This document shows positions 46,109 to 52,886 of a DNA stretch of 64,000 nt, piece by piece. The stretch's first letter is position 1, and each line of letters starts with the position of its first letter. The notes below the pieces were generated by a model, which was given only the letters and a program-made list of their open reading frames with translations, made no database searches and was not told the DNA's origin. The DNA is taken from contig NZ_CP013940.1 of NCBI RefSeq assembly GCF_001277215.2, forward strand, positions 3,410,001-3,474,000. The letters are read 5' to 3'. This DNA is from Cronobacter malonaticus LMG 23826. GTDB lineage: Bacteria; Pseudomonadota; Gammaproteobacteria; Enterobacterales; Enterobacteriaceae. A program made the position numbers and the translations under genes.

Positions 46109-46180
46109 AAGCGCGTTCTCTCTGGAGTCCATGAGGGAAAAGCGGCCTTCACTCCGAAAGACCGCATGATAAAGCGGGCG

Positions 46181-47353
46181 TTAGCGCGCCCGCGATAAAT
46201 GGCTGCGCAACAGCGCATACCCAATAACCGCTGCCAGTAATGAGCCGACCAGAATGCCAAGTTTGGCCCAGGTCACCAGGGCTGCGTCGACATCGCCGAA
46301 AGCCAGCGACGCGATGAAAATAGACATCGTAAACCCGATACCGCACAGCACGCCGACGGCCAGAATCGTCTTCTGGCTGACGCCCGGCGGAAGCGTTGCC
46401 CACTTAAGCTTCACCGCCAGCGCGCAAAATAGGCTGATACCGAGCGGCTTGCCGATAAATAATCCGGCAATAATGCCAAGCGGCAGTAGCGACGTCAGGC
46501 CTGCCAGCGTCACGCCCTCAAGCGAAACCCCCGCGTTGGCGAAGGCAAACAGCGGCAGGATCAGGAAACCCACCCACGGATGTAGCGCATGCTCAAGCGA
46601 TCCTGCGGGTGAATGCCCGTTCTGCGCTTTCAGCGGCACAAAAAAGCCGATAATCACGCCTGCGAGCGTGGCATGGACGCCCGATTTCAGCACCGCCGTC
46701 CAGAGCACGACGCCTACCAGAATATAGACGCCCGTGCGGCGTACGTTGCAAAGGTTAAGCAAAGCCAGTACAGCGATAGCGCCTGCCGCCACCAGCAGCG
46801 ACATCATTGACAGCGAGCTGGTATAGAACAGCGCGATAATTACAATCGCACCCAGATCGTCGATGATAGCCAGCGCCATCAGGAAAATTTTCAGCGCAGG
46901 CGGCACGCGGCTGCCGAGCAGCGCCAGAATGCCCAGCGCGAACGCAATATCTGTCGCCGCCGGGATAGCCCAGCCCGCGCGCGTTACCGGGTCCTGAAAG
47001 TTAAACGCCAGATACAGCGCGGCAGGCAGCACCATGCCGCCGAGCGCAGCAATCACCGGCAGTGACGCCTGACGACGGCTGGCGAGCGATCCCTGCACCA
47101 GTTCACGCTTCACCTCCAGCCCCACCAGCAGAAAGAACACGGCCATCAGTGCGTCGTTCACCCACAGCAGCATGTTCTTTTTAATCTCCAGCGCGCCGAC
47201 TTTAAGTTCCACCGGCGTGCTGAGAAAGCCTTCATAAAGTTCATGTGTGGCGTTCATATTCGCCAGCAGCATAGCCAGCGCGGCAGCGGCAATCAGCACG
47301 ATGCCGCCCGCAGCGTCACTTTTAAAGAAACGTTGTACTGTTTTTATCATCAT
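46181..47353 (-). CDS. nhaA: Na+/H+ antiporter NhaA
   Basis: Electrogenic inner-membrane sodium/proton antiporter for salt and alkaline pH tolerance. 390 residues from the ATG pair at 47353/47350 ([18 protein letters not shown]). The frame is open to 47386, but those residues have no family match. Twelve hydrophobic segments; the ion-binding double aspartate is in [17 protein letters not shown] and the unwound-helix region in [11 protein letters not shown]. Upstream of nhaR; on the far side is the chitinase locus. Confidence 0.96.
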   Translation of the reverse strand: MMIKTVQRFFKSDAAGGIVLIAAAALAMLLANMNATHELYEGFLSTPVELKVGALEIKKNMLLWVNDALMAVFFLLVGLEVKRELVQGSLASRRQASLPVIAALGGMVLPAALYLAFNFQDPVTRAGWAIPAATDIAFALGILALLGSRVPPALKIFLMALAIIDDLGAIVIIALFYTSSLSMMSLLVAAGAIAVLALLNLCNVRRTGVYILVGVVLWTAVLKSGVHATLAGVIIGFFVPLKAQNGHSPAGSLEHALHPWVGFLILPLFAFANAGVSLEGVTLAGLTSLLPLGIIAGLFIGKPLGISLFCALAVKLKWATLPPGVSQKTILAVGVLCGIGFTMSIFIASLAFGDVDAALVTWAKLGILVGSLLAAVIGYALLRSHLSRAR

Positions 47354-47497
47354 TGTCCATCCAGAGTTATAGCGCCATATATTCACTTACTTATTCAGGG
47401 TATAAGGATAGCGGTCTTTACTCATCGGAAAAGCAGTTTATTCTGGGTAAAAAACTCGATTAAAACGAAATGAAAGGCATTTAGCGGAGTAAGACAT

Positions 47498-47529
47498 AAA
47501 AAAAGCCCCGGTGATCCTTATCCGGGGCC
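47498..47529 (-). terminator. Terminator after the chitinase gene
   Basis: GCCCCGG / CCGGGGC stem with a run of A on its left, producing a U run on the minus-strand transcript. It separates the chitinase gene from nhaA. Confidence 0.88.
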
Positions 47530-47583
47530 AGAATACCGCTCAACAACGGGCAGAGCGGCAAATTTCATCGTGAAGCCAGACGC

Positions 47584-49689
47584 TCAATACGTCCCAATAT
47601 CGGTCCAGACCTGATAAGGCCCGCTGTTGAGATCGGGCTGTTCACCCTGGGAGTACCAGTTCACCTGGTAGTTATGCCCTTTCCAGCTGACCTTCTCAAA
47701 GGTCCCCCATTTCGCACCATAAATGGTACTGGCGTTCCACAGCGGATAAGGCGCGTTGCCGGTATCCGGGGTCGGGGTCGGGGTCGGGGTTGGAGTTGGA
47801 GTCGGGGTCGGTTCAGGTGTCGGCTCCGGCGTGGGTTCAGGCGTCGGCGTCGGGGTATCGCCGCCAGCCGATGCATTACCCGGCACGGCGGTCACGACAA
47901 AACGCTGCTGCGAAGAAGGCTCGTTTTTGCTGTCGCGCACAAACAGCGTGAACTGGTACTCGGTGCTCTGGGTGACAACCGGCACGTCAAACTCAATCAC
48001 GGCGGCGCTCTTATCCGCCACGGTGATCGTTGACGGCACGCCCCAGCTGAAACTCAGCGCGTCGTTGTCGTCATCATGCGACGCCTCGCCGGAGAGCTGA
48101 ATACGCGAACCGCCGACTACACGTAGCTGAATCGCCGCCACAGGCGCATGGTTCACCGTCGGTTGCGGCTCGCTGTCGCTGCTACTGTTATCCGGCTCAG
48201 AAACGTTAATGCCTTCGAAGTAGAACGGCTTCATATCGATAGTCTGAGTCTGGATTTCATAACCCAGCCCTTCACGGGCGGCATTCACCAGCACGCCGTT
48301 ATCCTGGTCAATCGTCCAGGTGAACAACCCGCCGAGGTTACGCGATGCGGCATACTGGCCTTTGGCTTTGACCGAACGCGGCGTATCGAGCGACATAAAG
48401 AGTTTGCTTTGCGGGTTATACAGGTAATCTGCATTCGCGACTTTATCGGTATAGACGTTAAAACCGTTACGCCCTTTCTGGTTCTCCAGATCCAGGTAGT
48501 TGTAAATGGTGTCATACCATTCGGTGCTGCCGGATTCGAAGGTCCCGGTAGTCGTGCCATTGCCCGGAGAATAAGATCCTTTCAGCGGTGAAAAGCTTTC
48601 AATCACTGCATTGCGGCCGTTACGGGTATAACCGGCGTAACCGATGTTAATACGGTCGGACGGGAAGCCTTCGGCAATCAGATAATCCACGACCGCCTCG
48701 ATACTCCAGCCACCCGCGGTGAGCGGCGTCAGGTTGGTATGGTGCGTTAGCGTGTCGGCCCACGGCGTGCCAAAAAAGTCATAGGTCATAACGTTGATGG
48801 CGTACAGACCGGCATCCAGCAGCGCTTTAACGTTGGAATACTCCAGCGTAGACACAACAGCTGAGCTGGCAATTGAGATTTTGACATCGCTGCGCCCTGC
48901 CGCGCTGAGCTGCTTCTTCAGTTCAGCGATAAGCAGCGCATAGTTCGCGCCATCTTCCGGGCCATGCGGGTTGCCGTTGCCTTCCGCGTTCGGGTATTCC
49001 CAGTCGATATCTACTTCGCTGAACATCGGGAACTGTTTGAACAGTTTCACCACGCCTGCGGCGAAAGTTTTGCGTGAGGAGTCGGTTTTCGACATCTCAT
49101 GGAAGCCGTTACTCATGGTCCAGCCGCCGATACTCATCGACAGCACCAGATTGTGCCCCTGCTGCTTCGCTTTTTGCTGCAAATCGCGCAGACCGCCCAA
49201 CAGGCCTTTACTGGTCGCCTGGGTTACCGTTGCCGGATCGATATCCCAGCCGCTGGTCGTATGTCCGCAGTTAACGTAAGACTGGAAATCGCCCCACGGA
49301 TCGAGAAAGGTCGGTTCGTTGGTGTTTTTATTGGTCTGGCGCGCAGCGTTTTCGATGGTGTACTGCTTTTCGCCTTTGTCACCGACGATCCCCAGGAAAC
49401 CGAAAACGATTTTGTCATAGGCGGTAGGCGATACCTTCGCCAGATCATAGCCGCGGCCGCGGTTAGCGGGGCTGTCATCGCCCTGTAAACGCCCATCGTA
49501 TTGCGACCAGTCGGTATAATAGCCAAACACTTTTGGTTTATTAGCAGCCTTATATTTGTTATATACCGGTTTCGCCACGCGGGCTGCAGTATAACTGTAT
49601 TTTTCAGTTTCGCTTGCTGGAGTAAAGCCATCGGCGGCGTTACTGGTTTCGGTCAGGTTGTCACTCTGAATTAATTTACTTGTAGCCAT
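47584..49689 (-). CDS. GH18 chitinase with PKD-like, Pro/Thr linker and chitin-binding domains, no signal peptide
   Basis: 701 residues. The GH18 catalytic barrel spans about residues 50-480 (KPKVFGYYTDWSQYDGR at the start). SxGG is SIGG at 186-189. The catalytic motif reads SEVDIDWEYP, with D227, D229 and acid Glu231 present; the first Asp of the usual DxxDxDxE is Ser224. Next come a PKD/Ig-like domain (about 515-610), a PT/PEPT-repeat linker (about 616-645) and a C-terminal CBM5/12 domain with aromatic residues (YPLWNASTIY...WTDIGTY). The N-terminus MATSKLIQSDNLTETSN is hydrophilic: no Sec or Tat signal. Start ATG has AGGA eight bases upstream. Divergent from the regulator-muramidase unit; export via the holin/muramidase is inferred. 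Confidence 0.93.
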   Translation of the reverse strand: MATSKLIQSDNLTETSNAADGFTPASETEKYSYTAARVAKPVYNKYKAANKPKVFGYYTDWSQYDGRLQGDDSPANRGRGYDLAKVSPTAYDKIVFGFLGIVGDKGEKQYTIENAARQTNKNTNEPTFLDPWGDFQSYVNCGHTTSGWDIDPATVTQATSKGLLGGLRDLQQKAKQQGHNLVLSMSIGGWTMSNGFHEMSKTDSSRKTFAAGVVKLFKQFPMFSEVDIDWEYPNAEGNGNPHGPEDGANYALLIAELKKQLSAAGRSDVKISIASSAVVSTLEYSNVKALLDAGLYAINVMTYDFFGTPWADTLTHHTNLTPLTAGGWSIEAVVDYLIAEGFPSDRINIGYAGYTRNGRNAVIESFSPLKGSYSPGNGTTTGTFESGSTEWYDTIYNYLDLENQKGRNGFNVYTDKVANADYLYNPQSKLFMSLDTPRSVKAKGQYAASRNLGGLFTWTIDQDNGVLVNAAREGLGYEIQTQTIDMKPFYFEGINVSEPDNSSSDSEPQPTVNHAPVAAIQLRVVGGSRIQLSGEASHDDDNDALSFSWGVPSTITVADKSAAVIEFDVPVVTQSTEYQFTLFVRDSKNEPSSQQRFVVTAVPGNASAGGDTPTPTPEPTPEPTPEPTPTPTPTPTPTPTPDTGNAPYPLWNASTIYGAKWGTFEKVSWKGHNYQVNWYSQGEQPDLNSGPYQVWTDIGTY
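47768..47857 (-). repeat. Low-complexity repeat encoding the chitinase PT/PEPT linker
   Basis: Short units GTCGGG / GTTGGA / GTCGGTTCAGGT on the plus strand encode (Pro-Thr)n and Pro-Glu-Pro-Thr repeats on the minus strand. This is a flexible interdomain linker; copy number is likely to vary between strains by slippage. Confidence 0.85.
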
Positions 49690-50090
49690 GTTTATTTTCC
49701 TTCGTGAAAAGTGAGTGCAGTACTTTCTGCGCTAACTATCATGATCGGCCACTTTCTATTCCTCCAGTCACAATAAATAAAAATAACCTAATAAAACAAA
49801 AAAGATTGGAATGGTGCTTTAAAAAGAATGAAAAAAATACATCTTTTCCATTTTTTATTAGTAAATTCAAAAGTTTGAAAAGCTATATATCATACACTAA
49901 AAATTAAACGGTCGTTAATTCCAACTTAAAAGATATTTAAAAAGCCATTAAAATCGTGATCCAGATTGCCGTTTCGTTAAATAAAAAAATATTTTTATTC
50001 TATTCTGTGGAAATTAATTAAGCATCTCCCTACGCTTAAAAGCGCCAGAAAACCTCCCGCCATATATTGATATCTGTTCACAGGTGATAT
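49690..50090. promoter_or_regulatory. AT-rich divergent region between chitinase and regulator-muramidase unit
   Basis: 401 bp, markedly more AT-rich than its surroundings, with many A/T tracts (for example AAATAAAAAAATATTTTTATTC near 49979-50000 in pieces). It must hold the divergent promoters of the chitinase gene and of the winged-helix regulator gene. I see no coding frame worth calling; a 67-codon frame at 49704-49907 lacks a ribosome site. The composition fits H-NS-type silencing and acquired DNA, which is inference. Confidence 0.65.
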
Positions 50091-50537
50091 ATGAAAAGTT
50101 ATCTGATCAACCATAATTGCATTTTCTCTGAGGCTAATAACGAATTAAAAAATACTGATAACGCATGTGTCGTTAAAATGACCACCATGCGAGCACGATG
50201 CTTAAGTTTTATTATTGAAAACGCTAAAAACGGCGTGATTGAAAAGCAGCAAATCGCCGCTGTCTTGTGGGGAAATCGTGGCCAGTTCATCAGTGACGCG
50301 AACCTGACGCAGGTGCTCTATCTGCTTCGCCGGGATTTACGCACCCTCGGCATCAACGATTTTTTTGTCACCATCCCCAAGCTCGGCATCAAAGTCAACG
50401 ATGATGTGCCGGTCGACATTCTGACCGAAGAAAAAAAGAAAAAGCCTAAACGCGCGTTCTGGACGGTAGCGGTCTTTGCCGTGTTTGTCCTCTGCGTCCT
50501 GACGCTTTTGACTCTGACGGATGTGAGTAACCCCTAA
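50091..50537 (+). CDS. Membrane-anchored winged-helix (CadC/ToxR-type) regulator with no periplasmic domain
   Basis: 148 residues from ATG 50091, with AGGTG five bases upstream. Residues about 10-105 form an OmpR/PhoB-type winged helix (Trans_reg_C): RCLSFIIENAKNGVIEKQQI, then DANLTQVLYLLRRDLRTLGI as the recognition helix region, and FFVTIPKLGIKV as the wing. A lysine-rich stretch (EEKKKKPKR) precedes one TM segment (about 121-142, FWTVAVFAVFVLCVLTLLTL). Only about six residues follow, so the usual periplasmic sensor is absent. The muramidase gene starts 21 bp after its stop; probable role is control of the chitinase/muramidase pair (inference). Confidence 0.85.
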   Translation: MKSYLINHNCIFSEANNELKNTDNACVVKMTTMRARCLSFIIENAKNGVIEKQQIAAVLWGNRGQFISDANLTQVLYLLRRDLRTLGINDFFVTIPKLGIKVNDDVPVDILTEEKKKKPKRAFWTVAVFAVFVLCVLTLLTLTDVSNP

Positions 50538-50558
50538 TCTCTGTTGCGAGGAATCACT

Positions 50559-51098
50559 ATGAATCCTGTCATTGATGGAATCCTGAATATTGAAGGGAGC
50601 TATGTGAATCATCCGGCCGATCGCGGTGGCCCTACCAAATGGGGAATTACCGAGAAGACGGCAAGAGCACATGGTTATCAAGGAGATATGCGCGATCTAA
50701 GCCGCGAAGAAGCTTACCGTATTCTGGAGGAAGATTACTGGACCGCGCCTGGTTTTGACCGGGTCGCGCAATATTCGCTACCGGTTGCATTTGAGCTGTG
50801 TGAGGCAGGTACGAATATCGGTCCTGCTGTCCCTGCGCGCTGGTTGCAGCGCTGGCTGAATGTGTTTAACCGCCAGCAGAACATTTACCAAGACTTAACG
50901 GTAGATGGTGTTATCGGCAAAAACACGCTCAATGCGCTCAAGGAGTACCTCGATTATCGTGGCAAGGAGGGTGAAGGCGTACTGGTCAAAGCGCTGAACT
51001 GCACACAAGGTGATTACTATCTGGAGATTACGGAAAAGCGGGAGGCGAACGAGGCATTTATCTATGGCTGGTTACGTGAACGAATCACGCTCTCCTGA
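50559..51098 (+). CDS. GH108 N-acetylmuramidase (TtsA/endolysin-like)
   Basis: 179 residues from ATG 50559 with GAGG upstream; a TTG five codons earlier is rejected. Glycoside hydrolase family 108: ILNIEGSYVNHPADRGGPTK holds the catalytic Glu at residue 12 and is followed by WGITEKTAR. A C-terminal peptidoglycan-binding domain (PG_binding_3 type) begins near residue 95 (LQRWLNVFNRQQN, DLTVDGVIGKNTLNAL). No signal peptide, so it needs a holin or other route to reach the wall. The family includes phage endolysins and Salmonella TtsA, which releases typhoid toxin. Co-directional with the tethered regulator; convergent with the holin. Confidence 0.93.
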   Translation: MNPVIDGILNIEGSYVNHPADRGGPTKWGITEKTARAHGYQGDMRDLSREEAYRILEEDYWTAPGFDRVAQYSLPVAFELCEAGTNIGPAVPARWLQRWLNVFNRQQNIYQDLTVDGVIGKNTLNALKEYLDYRGKEGEGVLVKALNCTQGDYYLEITEKREANEAFIYGWLRERITLS

Positions 51099-51108
51099 CC
51101 TGTTCTGT

Positions 51109-51139
51109 AAAAAAGCCCGCTATTACCAGCGGGCTTTTT
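51109..51139. terminator. Bidirectional terminator between muramidase and holin
   Basis: AAAAAAGCCCGC and GCGGGCTTTTT flank an 8-base loop. It ends both convergent transcripts, so the two genes do not share an mRNA. Confidence 0.92.
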
Positions 51140-51145
51140 CTGTAC

Positions 51146-51484
51146 TTATTTTAATAAAGAGGCACCGCTCAGGAAGTTTTTCACCTTCTCACTCAGCACC
51201 CGCAATATCGGCGTGGCAAATACACCGCCCAGGCCCGCGACCATCAGTACCATATTAAAACTCATGTTGCGATCGATTGCCGCTACGCTCAACAGAAAAG
51301 CGGTAAAGCATGAGATAGCTATTTGAGCCAGACAATCCATGATGTCCTTATGGGTCTCATTCCTTTCACGCTTCATCAGATAACTGACGAAACCGCCCCA
51401 TCCGCCGATGGCGATAATCGTTAATAAGATTTCCAGTTCAACCAGAACCAGTTTTGGCGTTGCGATATGCGCTGCAATAGACAT
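51146..51484 (-). CDS. Phage-type holin (LydA-like, three TM segments)
   Basis: 112 residues from ATG 51484, chosen because GAGG lies six bases upstream. The frame is open to 51574, but those 30 residues have no ribosome site. Three TM segments at about 13-37 (LVELEILLTIIAIGGWGG), 50-70 (CLAQIAISCFTAFLLSVAAI) and 76-95 (MSFNMVLMVAGLGGVFATPI) and a basic C-terminal tail fit a class I holin of the P1 LydA/Phage_holin_3_3 type. No phage genes are nearby. It lies downstream of a LysR gene in the same direction. Expected role: forms lesions that let the cytoplasmic muramidase reach the wall. Confidence 0.87.
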   Translation of the reverse strand: MSIAAHIATPKLVLVELEILLTIIAIGGWGGFVSYLMKRERNETHKDIMDCLAQIAISCFTAFLLSVAAIDRNMSFNMVLMVAGLGGVFATPILRVLSEKVKNFLSGASLLK

Positions 51485-51668
51485 AATAAACCTCGGTAAT
51501 AAATGGACGATAAACAAATACGCCGTCTGGCGATGCGATAAAGTTAGCAACCTAACCAGTAGCATGCGAATCATTTAATCTCACGGTCCCTACCGCAGGC
51601 TTATTTTTAGACTGACTGTGTTTTTTATAAAATGTGTATTCTCATGTGATTTACAGGTATGCGAGAAA
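51485..51668 (-). promoter_or_regulatory. LysR-holin intergenic region
   Basis: 184 bp between the LysR stop and the holin ATG, long enough for a separate holin promoter. An inverted repeat GTTAG-GTTG-CTAAC lies about 60 bp before the holin start and is a possible regulator site. No other gene is seen here, and in particular no spanin. Confidence 0.45.
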
Positions 51669-52616
51669 CTATTTACGGTAATTGATAAGAGTTTGCAGCA
51701 TTGCGATAACATCTCTGTTCTGATCGCGTTGCGGGTTACTGCGGTACCAGCTGGCATAAACTTTAATTATTTCAAACTCTATCGTGTCGGGAAGATTAAT
51801 CAATGCGATCCGATACCGTCCCTGATTCTTAAAAAAGCGCGCTATTTTCTCTGGTAAAACTGTAATCATCGATGAGTTTTCAATAATGCTTAATAAACCA
51901 TTTATTGAATCTGTATTATATCCGATAGAAAATTGATTATTAAAAAATGAGGTATTTTCATTATTAATGATATCTTTTTTTAGCCTTGGGGTTATCGCAT
52001 ACGGGTGATAAACGGCATGCCGCGAGGTGAAAAGATTCGCGAGCGTTAACTGCTGTAACTCACAAAGCGGGTTTTGATCGTGGCAGACCGCCGTATAACA
52101 CCGGTATTGATCAAGAACGATCTGCTCGATATCCGGGTCGCTGCAATAATCGCTGGTTATCAGCAAATCGCATTTCCCGCTCTTTAGATCGTTGATTCTC
52201 CTCGAATGATCTTTCCCTACGGCTGAAGTGTAATACAAACGGAAACGCTCAAACATTTCCATATCAAACAGTTGCGAAATGTAGTACTGCTCACTCACAT
52301 CCTCACCCATGATTTTCATTTCGCACCAGGGTGCCAGTCTGGTTTCGCGTTCAAAGGTGGCGTCAATCATATCCAGCACCCTGCTATAGGCCCGATGAAT
52401 CTGATGGGCGCGTGGCGTCGGTGTCAGGCCCTCACGGGTACGAATAAAGAGTTCTTCGCTATAGGTTTGCTGAAGGCGTTGAATAGCGAGTGTAATAGCG
52501 GCGGGAGTGACCTGAAGTTGCCGGGAAGCGCGAGTAGCATTACCCGCTGTAATCACCGCATCAAGGACTTTGATTAGGTTATAATCAAACTCTTTGACAC
52601 CATTCTTCTTCTTCAT
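51669..52616 (-). CDS. LysR-family regulator of the chitinase/holin locus (putative)
   Basis: 315 residues from ATG 52616 (MKKKNGVKEFDYNLIKVLDA). A GTG 39 codons upstream gives a leader without family resemblance. The helix-turn-helix is NATRASRQLQVTPAAITLAI (about residues 25-44), followed by a typical LysR effector domain. Serratia marcescens uses a LysR protein, ChiR, for chitinase expression and export, so a similar role is plausible. The gene is somewhat AT-rich, like the divergent region at 49.7-50.1 kb. It is followed by the holin gene, 184 bp away in the same direction. Confidence 0.82.
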   Translation of the reverse strand: MKKKNGVKEFDYNLIKVLDAVITAGNATRASRQLQVTPAAITLAIQRLQQTYSEELFIRTREGLTPTPRAHQIHRAYSRVLDMIDATFERETRLAPWCEMKIMGEDVSEQYYISQLFDMEMFERFRLYYTSAVGKDHSRRINDLKSGKCDLLITSDYCSDPDIEQIVLDQYRCYTAVCHDQNPLCELQQLTLANLFTSRHAVYHPYAITPRLKKDIINNENTSFFNNQFSIGYNTDSINGLLSIIENSSMITVLPEKIARFFKNQGRYRIALINLPDTIEFEIIKVYASWYRSNPQRDQNRDVIAMLQTLINYRK

Positions 52617-52821
52617 ATCGCAGAGTGTCCTGGCGCCAGGGAAAGGTAACAAAATATAAGCTCCGGCGGCCTCTGGCAAAATCAATTTATCTATGTAGTC
52701 ATCGCGCTTATCTAAAATAGCGGCATGAACCACACTATTTTTTCATTGGCTGGTTAGGGGCAGCAGGCAGATGTTAATATTCGTTTTACTGCTATTTATT
52801 ATGATTAAGTAAAAGCTGAGC
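52617..52821. other. Upstream region of the LysR gene
   Basis: About 205 bp between the LysR start and the dnaJ terminator, rather AT-rich, with no recognisable gene. It presumably holds the LysR promoter and the right-hand boundary of the inserted chitinase locus. No direct repeat, tRNA or insertion-sequence end is apparent. Confidence 0.45.
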
Positions 52822-52859
52822 ATAAAAAAAGCCTGAAGCGGCTAATACCGTTTCAGGCT
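52822..52859 (-). terminator. dnaKJ operon terminator
   Basis: GCCTGAAGCGG / CCGTTTCAGGC stem (one G-T pair) with a run of A on its left, giving a U run on the minus-strand transcript, about 28 bp past dnaJ. Confidence 0.92.
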
Positions 52860-52886
52860 AATCTAATACTCGTTAAAACCGAATGG

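Noticed and set aside
49704..49907. 67-codon frame in the chitinase/regulator divergent region
   Set aside because: AT-rich, no ribosome site, lysine/asparagine-rich translation typical of noncoding A/T sequence.
50559..51484. Prophage or prophage remnant at the muramidase/holin genes
   Set aside because: No integrase, terminase, capsid, tail or repressor gene nearby, and the flanks are the core genes nhaA and dnaJ; a remnant origin of the two genes is still possible.
51485..51574. Longer holin N-terminus (30 extra residues)
   Set aside because: The internal ATG at 51484 has GAGG at ideal spacing and gives a standard class I holin length.
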